Positions 35,591 to 44,647 of a stretch of 64,000 nt of DNA are shown piece by piece; position 1 is the stretch's first letter, and every line of letters begins with the position of its first letter. The stretch spans positions 310,001 through 374,000 of the forward strand of contig NZ_JARULD010000001.1 of the NCBI RefSeq assembly GCF_029688735.1, given 5' to 3'. The notes under the pieces are model-generated. The model was given only the letters and a program-made list of their open reading frames with translations. It was not told the DNA's origin and did not search any database. The DNA is from Qipengyuania flavescens (GTDB lineage Bacteria; Pseudomonadota; Alphaproteobacteria; Sphingomonadales; Sphingomonadaceae). A program made the position numbers and the translations under genes.

Positions 35591-38320
35591 CTAGAACGCC
35601 TTCCTGACGTCGATGCCGAGATAGCGCCCCGTGGGGTCGATCCGCAGCGGATCGTAGGCATCTGGCACGACACCGTCCTCATCCACCACGCGGCGGCGCG
35701 CGTCGAAAATATTGTCGGCCTTGAGCGAGACCCGCAGGCCCTTGAGCCAGCCCTCGTCCTTGTCGAACACCTCGCCGAGATCGGCGAAGAGCCGAAGGTC
35801 GAGGGTCGCAAGATCGTCGAAGAACAGGTCGCTCGACCCGGGCAGACCGCTGCCGTTGAGCCGCGCCTTTCCGGTGTATCGGCCCGACAACCGCAAGCCG
35901 TAGCCCTGCCAGAATAGCCCACCCTCCAGCCGAGCAGAGTTCTCGGCAATTGCGCCGCCGCCCAGCACATCGCCGGCGAGCTGGTCGAACAGCGGCCCGC
36001 CGTCTGTTAGAAGTATCTCGTTCTCCAGCGCACGATCGAAATTGACGCTGAAGAAATAGCGTGGTCGCTTGTCCTCATCGTCGCCGCCGCGGTTAATAGG
36101 GTTCATCCCACCACGTCGCCCGCCACCTCGGCTGGCCTGACCTCCCGTCCGTGCGCCATCGGCAGAACACATCCGCTCACGCAGTGCCTTGAGCCGCTCG
36201 GGGTCGATCTCCCCATCCTCGTTCCTTAGCCGGGCCAGCATGGCCTCCGGCAAGCCATCGAGTTGGGGCGGATCGGCGCAGATGGCGGTGCGCATGGCGG
36301 CAAATCGTTCGCGCTGCTCGGCGCCCTCTCCGCAGAAACGCTCGCGCGCAGCGGCGATCTTCTCGGGATCGGGATTGCCGCTGTCGTCCAATAGGCGTGC
36401 GCGGAACTGTTCGGGGATCTGCGAGAGGTCCGGCATCTCGCCTTGCGGCACTCCGCAGAAGGCCTTGCGCAGCGCTTCCATGCGCGCAGGGTCGAAGCCG
36501 CCACGCGCGCCTGCCTCGCGCTGCTGCGCTTCACGCCCTGCTCCGCGCCCGGAACGTTCACCCCGCTCGGGCGCCTTGCCGATCTGCCCGCGCGCGTTGA
36601 ACCCGATCGACAGAATACGGCTGCGCGTTTCGAACAGGGTTATCGGGCGGCGATCGATTGCCAATAGGTCGCCATCGGCATCGCGCGTCACACGGTCGGG
36701 GAAGGCTTCCTCGAAGGCGGCGCTGAAGCCGGGCGTAGAGGTAACATCGTTGGAGCGATTGATCCCGTATTCCAAGTTCAGCCGCGCATCCTCCCAGAAG
36801 GGCAGGCGCCAATTGCCGGAGAACTTCCAGTCCGATTGCGTTTCCGCGACGAGGTTAGGATTTCCGCCGGTGACCAGGGTGACCAGCTCGGTCGCCCCGC
36901 TGGCATAGTCGAACACCGGCACGTTGAACTCGTCGATCCGCGGGCTGCCCAGATTGGTCAGGCTCGGCGCGACTTCGCGGCGGAAATAGGTCGCGCCCAG
37001 CGTCAGGTTCTCGAACGGCCGCCAGGTTGCGCCAGCCGTCCAGTCGGTCAGCACGCTGAAGTCGGACAGTTCGTCGATCCCCGCGGACAGGTTCAGGCTG
37101 AGATCGCCGATGGCTCCCAGCGCTCCGTCGCGTTCGGCGATGGGTACGGCGAGATTGATGCCGCCGTCGACCCGCCTACGGGTGAGTGACAGATCCGTAT
37201 CGGAGCGTGTGTCGGCGCTCTCGAGCCGCGTCCAGTCGAGACCCGCATCCAGCGTTACGGCCACGTCGCCCGCCGGAAGTGCGAGCGGATAGCCGGTGAG
37301 GGTCGCGTTGTTGGTGATGCTGTAGGTCTTGCTGTCGGCGACATCGAAGCCCGAGGCGCCGAACCGGTCGATTTGCGTTTCGCCATCCGTGAAAACCGCG
37401 TCCGAGATGAAATTGGCTTTCCAGTCGCCGAATGCGGAATTGAAGGTCCCGCCGAGCGAGATCGTGTCGGTTTCGCTACGCCGTTCGAGCGGTGTCAGAC
37501 CGTCGTTCGCCAACCCCGACAGGCTACGGCTACGGTCGCGGTTGAGGGTGGCGTTCAGGCTGATGGAATCGCCACTCTCCATGAAGGCGCGCGCATAATT
37601 CGCGGTCAGCTCGCCAGCCCAGGTGTCGGACACCAACGAGCGGAATGGGGCTTCGTTTTCGCGCCCTTCGATGGCCAAGCCGCGCTCCGCCTCGGTGAGC
37701 AGGCTGCGATCCTCGACTTCGGCATTGAAGTTGAGCCGACCTTTCTCGCCGATCCGCAGATAGGTGAGTTCCTGCTCGTTATAGGAATAGCCGCCGCGCG
37801 AAGGCTGCTCGTATTCGACCTCCGCAGTGACGCTCTGGAAATTGGGCTTCAGGATGATGTTCACCACCCGCTGGTCGGGCGAATAGCCGAAGCGCTGGGC
37901 CACTTCCTCGGGAAAGACCTCGATCTTGGCGACAGACTCCGGCGGGTAGGAGCGGAATTCGCGCCAGCTCGACACGCGGATCCCGTTGATCAGGAAAACC
38001 GGGCGTCCGCCGCCGCGGCTGCCACGGGCTCCGCTACTGGTGGCAGGCTGGATCGCCTCGATGATGTCGGCGATCGAACCGCCGCCGAAAGCTGCGATGT
38101 CCTCTTCATCATACTCGGCGATGGGCGGCTGATCCACGATCAGCTGGCCGCGAATTCGCCTACTGGTGACGACGATCGTGTCGTCGTCGTATTCCGGCTC
38201 TTCGGTCTCCTGCGCGTCGTTAGCGGGCTCCTGCGCGATCTCGGACGCTTCTTGCGCGAGACCAGTATTCGCGGAAACAAGCGCGGCGAGCGAGACGGTA
38301 ATTGCAAGGCAATGCTTCAA
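35591..38320 (-). CDS. TonB-dependent outer-membrane receptor with an unusual Cys-repeat insert
   Basis: A 909-residue protein with a signal peptide (residues 1 to about 22, ending NTGLAQ). The plug domain begins DDTIVVTSRRIRGQ and contains DIIEAIQPATSSGARG and RPVFLINGIRVSSWREF; a long beta-barrel follows and ends GIDVRKAF with the terminal Phe of outer-membrane proteins. Between residues about 583 and 752 the barrel is interrupted by a charged Gly/Arg-rich segment that holds two cysteine repeats. The plug motifs differ from siderophore receptors, and the transported ligand is unknown. It lies alone, leftward, between the lipase-like gene and infA; a regulator is not visible. Confidence 0.9.
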   Translation of the reverse strand: MKHCLAITVSLAALVSANTGLAQEASEIAQEPANDAQETEEPEYDDDTIVVTSRRIRGQLIVDQPPIAEYDEEDIAAFGGGSIADIIEAIQPATSSGARGSRGGGRPVFLINGIRVSSWREFRSYPPESVAKIEVFPEEVAQRFGYSPDQRVVNIILKPNFQSVTAEVEYEQPSRGGYSYNEQELTYLRIGEKGRLNFNAEVEDRSLLTEAERGLAIEGRENEAPFRSLVSDTWAGELTANYARAFMESGDSISLNATLNRDRSRSLSGLANDGLTPLERRSETDTISLGGTFNSAFGDWKANFISDAVFTDGETQIDRFGASGFDVADSKTYSITNNATLTGYPLALPAGDVAVTLDAGLDWTRLESADTRSDTDLSLTRRRVDGGINLAVPIAERDGALGAIGDLSLNLSAGIDELSDFSVLTDWTAGATWRPFENLTLGATYFRREVAPSLTNLGSPRIDEFNVPVFDYASGATELVTLVTGGNPNLVAETQSDWKFSGNWRLPFWEDARLNLEYGINRSNDVTSTPGFSAAFEEAFPDRVTRDADGDLLAIDRRPITLFETRSRILSIGFNARGQIGKAPERGERSGRGAGREAQQREAGARGGFDPARMEALRKAFCGVPQGEMPDLSQIPEQFRARLLDDSGNPDPEKIAAARERFCGEGAEQRERFAAMRTAICADPPQLDGLPEAMLARLRNEDGEIDPERLKALRERMCSADGARTGGQASRGGGRRGGMNPINRGGDDEDKRPRYFFSVNFDRALENEILLTDGGPLFDQLAGDVLGGGAIAENSARLEGGLFWQGYGLRLSGRYTGKARLNGSGLPGSSDLFFDDLATLDLRLFADLGEVFDKDEGWLKGLRVSLKADNIFDARRRVVDEDGVVPDAYDPLRIDPTGRYLGIDVRKAF
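36167..36487 (-). repeat. Tandem two-cysteine repeat inside the TonB receptor
   Basis: Two related segments, residues about 612-664 and 672-718, share the pattern R-x-A-(F/I)-C-(x)n-(I/L)-P-E-x-(F/M)-x-A-R-L-x-(D/N)-x-x-G-x-x-D-P-E-(K/R)-(I/L)-x-A-x-R-E-R-(F/M)-C. The cysteines are at 622, 663, 681 and 718. They sit in a probable extracellular loop or periplasmic turn and could form one disulfide per repeat. Confidence 0.75.
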
Positions 38321-38553
38321 GGGATCAGCTTTCGTATTTCGATGTAACCGCCCCTCTCCTCCGTCAGTGTAGGAAACCCTTCACCGTTACAACAGGTGAT
38401 GACGTATCGGATTGTAACCGGTCGAAGCGCATCCCACATTGGTCGGACAGCGACCCGTGGCGCGGCGACGAGCGCCGAGGCTTCCCTTTTCGCAGGCTTG
38501 CCGCTACAGGGCGCGACCACGAAGCTTCACTCAGATACGGATAGACAGACTGC

Positions 38554-38811
38554 ATGGCCAAAGAAGAACTCCTCGAAATGCGCGGCAAGGTAGTCGAGCT
38601 GCTGCCGAACGCGATGTTCCGGGTTGAGCTCGAGAATGGCCATGAAGTGCTCGGCCACACGGCCGGCAAGATGCGCAAGAACCGCATCCGCGTGCTGGTG
38701 GGCGACGAGGTGCTGTGCGAACTGACGCCCTACGACCTGACCAAGGCCCGCATAACCTATCGCTTCATGCCCGGCCGCGGTGGCCCGGGCCAGGGCCCCG
38801 GCCCGCAGTAA
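38554..38811 (+). CDS. infA: Translation initiation factor IF-1
   Basis: An 85-residue S1/OB-fold protein that binds the ribosomal A site with IF-2 and IF-3 during initiation. The signature [27 protein letters not shown] and [15 protein letters not shown] are essentially invariant family text. It carries a short Gly/Pro-rich C-terminal tail ([12 protein letters not shown]) that makes it about a dozen residues longer than the E. coli protein. It is followed 6 bases later by maf, starting the infA-maf-RNase-yacG run. The 233 bases upstream, shared with the divergent receptor gene, contain no other gene. Confidence 0.97.
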   Translation: MAKEELLEMRGKVVELLPNAMFRVELENGHEVLGHTAGKMRKNRIRVLVGDEVLCELTPYDLTKARITYRFMPGRGGPGQGPGPQ

Positions 38812-38817
38812 ACGCGC

Positions 38818-39393
38818 GTGAGCTCGCCAAAGCTCATCCTTGCATCGGCAAGTCCCCGCAGGCGCGAACTGATCGCGCGCCTCGGCGTCACGCCGGATGC
38901 CATCGCTCCCGCCGATATCGACGAGACGCCGCGCAAAGCCGAACTGCCGCGCGATTATGCCAAGCGTATGGCGCGCGAGAAAGCGGAAGCTGCCGCGGCC
39001 GACGATGGCTTCGTGCTGGCGGGCGACACGGTCGTGGCGGCCGGTCGCCGCATCCTGCCCAAGGCGGAGGACGAGGCGACTGCGCGCCAGTGCCTCGAAC
39101 TGCTTTCCGGCCGCCGCCACCGCGTCCTATCGGCCATTGCCCTGCGTGCGCCCGACGGCACGATGCGCGAGCGGTTGAGCGAGACGGCGGTCCTGTTCAA
39201 GCGCCTCTCTGCAGAAGAGATCGACGCCTATCTCTCCAGTGGCGAATGGGACGGCAAGGCGGGCGGATACGCCATTCAGGGCATCGCGGAGGGCCTCATC
39301 AGCCGCATTCAGGGAAGCCATTCTGGCGTGGTCGGGTTGCCGCTGTACGAAACACGTGCATTGCTGAAAGCGGCGGGGTTCGACATTGCCTGA
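38818..39393 (+). CDS. maf: Maf-family nucleotide pyrophosphatase (septum-formation inhibitor homologue)
   Basis: A 191-residue Maf protein of normal length. The N-terminal S-x-S-P-R-R-x-E-L motif (LASASPRRRELIARLG), DTVV (AGDTVVAAGRRIL) and SGRRHRVLSA motifs of the nucleotide-binding cleft are present, as is the KAGGYAIQG loop. Maf proteins hydrolyse non-canonical or canonical NTPs to monophosphates. It starts with GTG 38818, 6 bases after infA, and overlaps the next gene by 8 bases. Confidence 0.93.
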   Translation: MSSPKLILASASPRRRELIARLGVTPDAIAPADIDETPRKAELPRDYAKRMAREKAEAAAADDGFVLAGDTVVAAGRRILPKAEDEATARQCLELLSGRRHRVLSAIALRAPDGTMRERLSETAVLFKRLSAEEIDAYLSSGEWDGKAGGYAIQGIAEGLISRIQGSHSGVVGLPLYETRALLKAAGFDIA

Positions 39394-40348
39394 GACCAGG
39401 CCGGAGTGGTTCGTCGAGCATGGCATCGGCGAGACGCGCGCGCTGTCGATGGATGGCGACAAGCCCGTAGCCGCGAAATTGCGTTGGCCGGGCGAGCTTG
39501 TTCCCGGCGAGGCATTCGAAGGCAAACTGCTCCGCAAGTCTGGATCGCGCGGCATGGCCGCGCATCCGTCGGGCCGAGAGGTCCTTGTCGATCGCCTGCC
39601 TCGCGATGCGAGCGAGGGCGCGACCATCCCTCTCACAATCACGCGCACCGCCATGACCGAACGCGGTCGCTTCAAGCTGGCGGCTGCTCGCCCGACGACG
39701 GCGACATCCGCACCGGCGGACAGTCCGATCGAAGCCGGAAAACCCGTCCGGAGTTTTCCTGACGGTGCGTGGGAGGACATCTGGCACGCTGCATCCTCCG
39801 GCGAAGTGAAATTCAGCGGCGGATCGCTGCTATTCGCCGTAACGCCGGCGATGACGCTGATCGACATCGACGGGGACCTGTCCCCTCGCGAGCTTGCGTT
39901 GGCTGCCGTGCCGGAAATCGCGCGCTGGCTGCCGCTGTTCGATCTCGGTGGGTCCATCGGGATCGACTTCCCCACTCTTGCAACCAAGGCGGACCGCAAA
40001 GCGGTGGACGCAGCATTGGAACACGCGCTCGCGGACTGGCCCCACGAGCGCACCGCCATGAACGGCTTCGGCTTCGTCCAGATCGTCGCGCGGCTCGAAG
40101 TCCCCTCGCTGCTACACCGCTTTGCGACCTCCCGCGTCGGCATGGCCGTGCGCATGGCGCTGCGCCGGGCGGAAATGGTCGAGGGCCCGGGCGTGACCCT
40201 TCTGACGGTCCATCCCGCGCTGAAAGCCAAGCTGAAGCCGGAGTGGCTCGCAGAACTCGAACGCCGCACCGGTCGCCCAACGCGCGTCGAGACCGATCCC
40301 GGTCTTGCGATCGAGGCGGCGCAGGCCCAGATCGTGCCGCATGACTAA
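39386..40348 (+). CDS. Ribonuclease E/G-like protein, reduced form
   Basis: A 320-residue protein with the catalytic-core text of the RNase E/G family but shorter than RNase G (about 490). The DNase-I-like active-site region is recognisable: MTLIDIDGDLSPRE corresponds to the first catalytic aspartate strand and LGGSIGIDFPTLATKADR to the second (usually GGLIVIDFIDM). The N-terminal S1 RNA-binding domain and the C-terminal zinc-link of RNase E/G are not evident. It may process or mature RNA, or be a degenerate relative. TTG 39386 is the start; it overlaps maf by 8 bases. It sits between maf and yacG, as in related genomes. Confidence 0.78.
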   Translation: MPETRPEWFVEHGIGETRALSMDGDKPVAAKLRWPGELVPGEAFEGKLLRKSGSRGMAAHPSGREVLVDRLPRDASEGATIPLTITRTAMTERGRFKLAAARPTTATSAPADSPIEAGKPVRSFPDGAWEDIWHAASSGEVKFSGGSLLFAVTPAMTLIDIDGDLSPRELALAAVPEIARWLPLFDLGGSIGIDFPTLATKADRKAVDAALEHALADWPHERTAMNGFGFVQIVARLEVPSLLHRFATSRVGMAVRMALRRAEMVEGPGVTLLTVHPALKAKLKPEWLAELERRTGRPTRVETDPGLAIEAAQAQIVPHD

Positions 40349-40529
40349 GCCTGCCAAGCCCTGCCCGATCTGCAAGAAAACCCGGAGCGAGGAATTCAGC
40401 CCGTTCTGCTCCAGCCGCTGCCGCGACCGCGACCTGTCGCAGTGGTTCGGCGATGGTTACAGCGTGCCCGGCCGCCCCGCCCTGCCCGAAGAAATCGCGG
40501 CGGAGGTGACGGGCGGGCGGGAAGACTGA
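40341..40529 (+). CDS. yacG: DNA gyrase inhibitor YacG (zinc-binding)
   Basis: A 62-residue protein. Two C-x2-C / C-x3-C pairs bind one zinc ion (CPICKK near residue 8; FCSSRCRDRDLSQWF near residue 23), which is the YacG signature; the W-F-x-D/G-G-Y segment follows. YacG binds GyrB and blocks DNA gyrase in E. coli. The start overlaps the end of the RNase-like gene by 8 bases. A hairpin and the tRNA-Phe promoter follow. Confidence 0.93.
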   Translation: MTKPAKPCPICKKTRSEEFSPFCSSRCRDRDLSQWFGDGYSVPGRPALPEEIAAEVTGGRED

Positions 40530-40537
40530 ATTCCCCC

Positions 40538-40566
40538 TTGCCAAGGCGCGCCAGCTTCGCCATAGG
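40538..40566 (+). promoter_or_regulatory. Probable promoter of tRNA-Phe
   Basis: TTGCCA (40538-40543), 17 bases, then CATAGG (40561-40566). The -10 and its downstream GCGCGC resemble the purS promoter at 50055. Transcription would start near 40573, about 45 bases before the tRNA. Confidence 0.6.
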
Positions 40567-40584
40567 CGCGCTCTCATTGCTCGC

Positions 40585-40605
40585 GGGGGCTTGTTCGCCC
40601 CCTTT
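40585..40605 (+). other. GC-rich hairpin in the leader of tRNA-Phe
   Basis: GGGGGC (40585-40590) pairs with GCCCCC (40597-40602) around TTGTTC and is followed by TTT. It could end the yacG transcript, but the proposed tRNA promoter is upstream of it, so it would also be in the tRNA leader. Confidence 0.5.
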
Positions 40606-40618
40606 GCCGAAGCCGTGT

Positions 40619-40693
40619 GCCCGGGTAGCTCAGTGGTAGAGCAGACGATTGAAAATCGTCGTGTCGGTGGTTCGACTCCGCCCCTGGGCACCA
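40619..40693 (+). tRNA. tRNA-Phe (anticodon GAA)
   Basis: A complete cloverleaf with encoded CCA. The acceptor stem is GCCCGGG with CCTGGGC (one G-U pair). The anticodon stem GACGA/TCGTC (40644-40648 with 40656-40660) holds a TTGAAAA loop with GAA at 40651-40653. The T-arm GGTTCGACTCC is normal. Discriminator A and CCA close it at 40693. Confidence 0.97.
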
Positions 40694-40698
40694 CTTCG

Positions 40699-41619
40699 CT
40701 ACCCGAGCGATTTCAGCATTTCCGTGACTGCATTCACGCTTTTATCCAGCACCACCAGATCGCGCGGACGGGTCAGGCGATAGACCGGGACCTGTGCCGC
40801 GATCTGCGCCGCAATAGCACCTTGCTGCGTCCATAAGCCCATCTCCTCCAGCGCCTCGGGCCGGTAGATCGTCCCGGCGAGCACCGCCGTCAGCCCTGCG
40901 CCACCGGTCAGCCGATCCAGCGCGAGTTCGCTTCCGCTTTGGAGCACCACGATCGCGTCGAGCGGCATGGCGCCCGCGCCCGCATGGTGCGCGGGGACCC
41001 GACAGTGAAACTTGTCGTCGCGCAGCCAGTCCCGCACGATGATGCGGTCCTCCCAGCCGAGATGCTCGATCGCTTGGCTCCAAAGCTTCAGCCGGCTGCT
41101 CGACGGGTAGAGAAGCGCAGCGCCTTCGTCCGGTGCCGCACGGCTGAGATCGTCCGCCACTAGCGCCGCGCCGCCGGCGATCATCGCCGCCGCCATGGTG
41201 CTCTTGCCCTCGCCCGCCTCGCCGCAGAACAGCACGCACCGCCCGTCCAGCTCGACGGCGCTGCCATGCCACATCGCCTGTCCGCGCTGGTAGCCGAGCA
41301 GACCCCAAGCGCTGCCGAGCGTGAACAATTGCAACTCGCGCGGATCGGCGCTGAGCGAGGGATGCAGCAGGATGCGCCTTCCTTCCTGCACCTGCCAGCC
41401 CCCAACCCCGTCCACGGCGAACCGCACACCCTGCTCGCCGATGCCGGTGCGGCCGTCGCTCGGACAATCGGGACATGGTTCGTCGGACAGCAGTATCGCG
41501 ATATCCGGCTCGCCCTCGTCATCGGTACGAAATGCTTCCCACGCCTCGAGTTCGATCTGCGAGCCGACGAGGAGGCCGGAATGGCGATAGCGCCATGGCA
41601 GGACAGGACTTCCCATCAT
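40699..41619 (-). CDS. HPr-kinase-like P-loop protein
   Basis: A protein of about 306 residues. The C-terminal half has a Walker A motif in [18 protein letters not shown] and a later [12 protein letters not shown], the D-D segment of HPr kinase/phosphorylase-type and PEP-carboxykinase-like folds; the N-terminal half is a mixed region. In Sphingomonadales such proteins usually lack HPr partners beside them. It could phosphorylate a serine or small molecule; the substrate is unknown. The start is at ATG 41619 or ATG 41616 (adjacent codons), with no clear ribosome-binding site; a longer frame to 41853 overlaps wrbA. It is divergent from wrbA, and its stop is 6 bases after the tRNA-Phe gene. Confidence 0.7.
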   Translation of the reverse strand: MMGSPVLPWRYRHSGLLVGSQIELEAWEAFRTDDEGEPDIAILLSDEPCPDCPSDGRTGIGEQGVRFAVDGVGGWQVQEGRRILLHPSLSADPRELQLFTLGSAWGLLGYQRGQAMWHGSAVELDGRCVLFCGEAGEGKSTMAAAMIAGGAALVADDLSRAAPDEGAALLYPSSSRLKLWSQAIEHLGWEDRIIVRDWLRDDKFHCRVPAHHAGAGAMPLDAIVVLQSGSELALDRLTGGAGLTAVLAGTIYRPEALEEMGLWTQQGAIAAQIAAQVPVYRLTRPRDLVVLDKSVNAVTEMLKSLG

Positions 41620-41679
41620 GCGGAACCCCCGCGCTCGCTGCACGCTATGACCATCGAACCGAACAAAAAGGAATCCCCC

Positions 41680-42282
41680 ATGACCCGCATCCTCGTGCTC
41701 TATTATTCGTCCTACGGCCACACTGCCAAGATGGCAGAGGCAATTGCCGAAGGCGTGCGCGAGGCGGGCGCCGAGGCAGCGGTACGTCACGTGCCCGAAA
41801 CCGCTCCGCAGGAAGTGGTGGAAAGCGCAGGTTTCCAGCAGATGGAAGGCCACAGCTGCATCGGCGGGCCGGACGAACTGGCGGAGTACGATGGCATCAT
41901 CGTCGGCAGTCCCACCCGCTATGGCCGGATGAGCAGCCAGATGGCAGCCTTCTGGGACCAGACCGGCGGACTATGGCAGAAGGGTGCGCTGATCGGCAAG
42001 GTCGGCGCAGCCTTTACCTCCACCGCGAGCCAGCATGGCGGGCAGGAGACGACGCTGTGGTCGATCCTCAACAATCTGCTGCACATGGGCATGACCGTGG
42101 TCGGTCTCGATTACGGTTTCGAAGGACTGGTCGGCGTCGACGAGGTCAAGGGCGGCGCGCCCTATGGTGCCACCACGATCGCCGATGGCGACGGATCGCG
42201 CCAGCCGAGCAAGGTCGAACTCGATGGCGCGCGCTATCTCGGCAAGCGGGTGGCGAACACGGCAGCGAAACTTTGCGGCTGA
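41680..42282 (+). CDS. wrbA: NAD(P)H:quinone oxidoreductase WrbA
   Basis: A 200-residue flavodoxin-like NAD(P)H:quinone reductase, the usual WrbA length. FMN-binding segments are [20 protein letters not shown], the loop [24 protein letters not shown] and [18 protein letters not shown], followed by [13 protein letters not shown]. It reduces quinones by two electrons and so limits oxidative stress. ATG 41680 is favoured because AAAAAGGA lies 8-10 bases upstream; the frame opens earlier. It is divergent from the HPr-kinase-like gene. Confidence 0.95.
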   Translation: MTRILVLYYSSYGHTAKMAEAIAEGVREAGAEAAVRHVPETAPQEVVESAGFQQMEGHSCIGGPDELAEYDGIIVGSPTRYGRMSSQMAAFWDQTGGLWQKGALIGKVGAAFTSTASQHGGQETTLWSILNNLLHMGMTVVGLDYGFEGLVGVDEVKGGAPYGATTIADGDGSRQPSKVELDGARYLGKRVANTAAKLCG

Positions 42283-42320
42283 GGGTTGTGCTGGCGTGAT
42301 GCCGCGCTAACCCCTCCGAG

Positions 42321-43625
42321 ATGCACGAGACAGCCAGCAGCGCGCTATCCGCCTTCGAACTTGCCGCGATCCTCGTGGTCGCTTCGGCCCTGCTGGGCTG
42401 GCTTAATCATCACTTCATCAAGCTGCCGCACGTCATCGGGTTGACGGTGATGGGCGCGCTGGCGGCGATCGCGCTGACGGCGGTCGATGCGGTTGTGCCA
42501 GGCATCACGCTGGACGACTGGGTGACCGAGACGCTCCAGCAGCTCAATTTCACCGAAACACTGCTGCAGGGTATGCTGAGCTTCCTGCTATTCGCTGGTG
42601 CCTTGCATGTCGATCTCGACCGGCTGAAGGTCGCCTGGCTGCCGGTCCTGCTGCTGTCCACAGTGGGCGTTCTTGTTTCGACCGTGCTGGTCGGGCTCGC
42701 CATGTGGGGCGTCGGCATGCTGCTCGCTCTGCCGATCGCGCCGATCTGGTATTTCGTTTTCGGCGCGCTGATCGCCCCGACCGATCCGGTGTCGGTGCTC
42801 GGCGTGCTGAAGGAAGAGAACGTCCCCGCATCGCTCCAGAGCGCAGTTGCGGGCGAAAGCCTGTTCAACGACGGCGTGGGCATCGTGGTCTTCATCATCC
42901 TGTTGGGCGCGGCGGTGAGCGGCAATGATTTCTCCCTGTCCGAAGGCGCACGGCTGTTCGCGATCGAAGCGGGCGGCGGCATCCTGGTTGGGCTGCTGTT
43001 CGGCTGGATCGGCTATCGCGCGCTCGCCAGCATGGACGAATATACGCTGGAGGTGCTGATCACGCTGGCGGTGGTGATGGGCGGCTATGCGCTGTGCTCC
43101 TACCTCCACATCTCGGGCCCGCTGGCGATGGCGGTGGCCGGTCTGTTGATCGGCAACCAAGGGGTTACCTACGCCATGAGCGATGTGACTCGCGACTATG
43201 TCGTGAAGTTCTGGGAGCTGGTGGACGAGCTGCTCAATTCGGTCCTCTTCCTGCTCATCGGGCTGGAAATGATCGTGCTGACCGTCGGCTTCGACGAAGC
43301 GGCGCTGGCGCTGGTTGCCATTCCGATCACGCTGGCAGCGCGGGCGATCGGTATCCTCGTTTCGACCAAGGCCATTCCCGCCGCGCGATTGCAGGACAAA
43401 GGCGCAGGCCGCGTGCTTTGGTGGGGCGGCTTGCGCGGCGGCATCTCCATCGCGCTCGCCCTGTCTCTGCCGCCCGGCGAGACGCGCGACCTGATCCTCG
43501 CCGCAACCTTCGCTGCAGTGTTGTTCAGCGTCTTGGTACAGCGCGCCACGCTAGGCCGGCTGATCGAGAAGCTGAAGCGCGATCATGCTCCGGCAGTCGA
43601 AGAAGACGCCCCAACTGTCCACTGA
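42321..43625 (+). CDS. Na+/H+ antiporter (CPA1 family)
   Basis: A 434-residue inner-membrane protein with about 12 hydrophobic segments. CPA1/NhaP signatures are present: APTDPVSVLGVLKEENVP (T-D-P), ESLFNDGVGIVVF (conserved N-D ion-binding pair) and a late GGLRGGISIALALSLP arginine-glycine motif. It exchanges Na+ or K+ for H+ in pH and salt homeostasis, fitting a marine or brackish lifestyle. ATG 42321 is 38 bases after wrbA; the next gene, purC, begins 110 bases after its stop. Confidence 0.92.
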   Translation: MHETASSALSAFELAAILVVASALLGWLNHHFIKLPHVIGLTVMGALAAIALTAVDAVVPGITLDDWVTETLQQLNFTETLLQGMLSFLLFAGALHVDLDRLKVAWLPVLLLSTVGVLVSTVLVGLAMWGVGMLLALPIAPIWYFVFGALIAPTDPVSVLGVLKEENVPASLQSAVAGESLFNDGVGIVVFIILLGAAVSGNDFSLSEGARLFAIEAGGGILVGLLFGWIGYRALASMDEYTLEVLITLAVVMGGYALCSYLHISGPLAMAVAGLLIGNQGVTYAMSDVTRDYVVKFWELVDELLNSVLFLLIGLEMIVLTVGFDEAALALVAIPITLAARAIGILVSTKAIPAARLQDKGAGRVLWWGGLRGGISIALALSLPPGETRDLILAATFAAVLFSVLVQRATLGRLIEKLKRDHAPAVEEDAPTVH

Positions 43626-43735
43626 TTGCTTTAGCTGGGCCGCTTCTGTATGCGGCTTGCCGAACGCCCCGGGCAGCGGTCGCATCCGATTCCGCCACCG
43701 GGGCGCAGGCTTTTTAAGCGCGAAGGAACAGCTGC

Positions 43736-44539
43736 ATGGCACGTCGCCGCCAGATTTACGAAGGCAAGGCCAAGATCCTCTACGAGGGTCCCGAACCCGG
43801 CACGCTGATCCAGTATTTCAAGGACGATGCGACCGCCTTCAACGCCCAGAAGAAGGGCACGATCAACGGTAAGGGCGTTATCAACAACCGCATCAGCGAG
43901 TTCGTGTTCACTCGCCTCAGCCACATCGGCATCCCGACCCACTTCATCCGCCGCCTCAACATGCGCGAACAGCTGATCCGCCAGGTCGAGATCATCCCGC
44001 TCGAAGTGATCGTGCGCAATGTCGCGGCGGGCTCGCTCAGCAAGCGCCTCGGCATCGAGGAAGGCGAGCTGCTGCCGCATACGCTGCTCGAATATTGCTA
44101 CAAGGACGACAGCCTGGGCGATCCGCTGGTGTCCGAAGAGGAAATCGCCTGCTTCAACTGGTGCAGCCACGAAGAGCTGCAGGACATGGCCAGCATGGCG
44201 ATCCGCATCAACGATTTCCTCTCAGGCATGTTCGCCGCGATCGACATCAAGCTGGTCGATTTCAAGCTGGAATTCGGCCGCATCTGGGACGGCGATTACA
44301 GTCGCGTGATCCTGGCCGACGAAATCAGTCCCGACGGCTGCCGCCTGTGGGATATCAACACCGGCGAAAAGCTCGACAAGGACCGCTTCCGCCGTGACCT
44401 CGGCGGGGAGAGCGAAGCCTATCAGGAAGTCGCCCGCCGCCTGAAGCTGCTGCAGGACGACGACAACGGCCCCGGCGAAGTGCTCGACATGAGCGCGCAT
44501 CGCAGCCGCTTGCGCTCCCCGGTCAAACCCAAGAAATAG
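43736..44539 (+). CDS. purC: Phosphoribosylaminoimidazole-succinocarboxamide (SAICAR) synthase
   Basis: A 267-residue purine-synthesis enzyme joining CAIR and aspartate with ATP. Family text is intact: [13 protein letters not shown] at the N terminus, [36 protein letters not shown], and the signature [12 protein letters not shown] with [12 protein letters not shown]. Its length fits bacterial PurC of the single-domain type. ATG 43736 follows GAAGGAACAGCTGC. It is separated from purS-purQ by the M16 peptidase and a broken receptor gene, about 5.5 kb, so the pur genes here are not one operon. Confidence 0.96.
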   Translation: MARRRQIYEGKAKILYEGPEPGTLIQYFKDDATAFNAQKKGTINGKGVINNRISEFVFTRLSHIGIPTHFIRRLNMREQLIRQVEIIPLEVIVRNVAAGSLSKRLGIEEGELLPHTLLEYCYKDDSLGDPLVSEEEIACFNWCSHEELQDMASMAIRINDFLSGMFAAIDIKLVDFKLEFGRIWDGDYSRVILADEISPDGCRLWDINTGEKLDKDRFRRDLGGESEAYQEVARRLKLLQDDDNGPGEVLDMSAHRSRLRSPVKPKK

Positions 44540-44647
44540 GCATAGGGCGCACGCACTATTGCGGCGCGCTCCGCTTGCGGCACGGCGATTTTGCCTTAGG
44601 CTGACGTCCGGACTTGCCGCTGTTGCGGCGCAATCGGGACGCATTTC

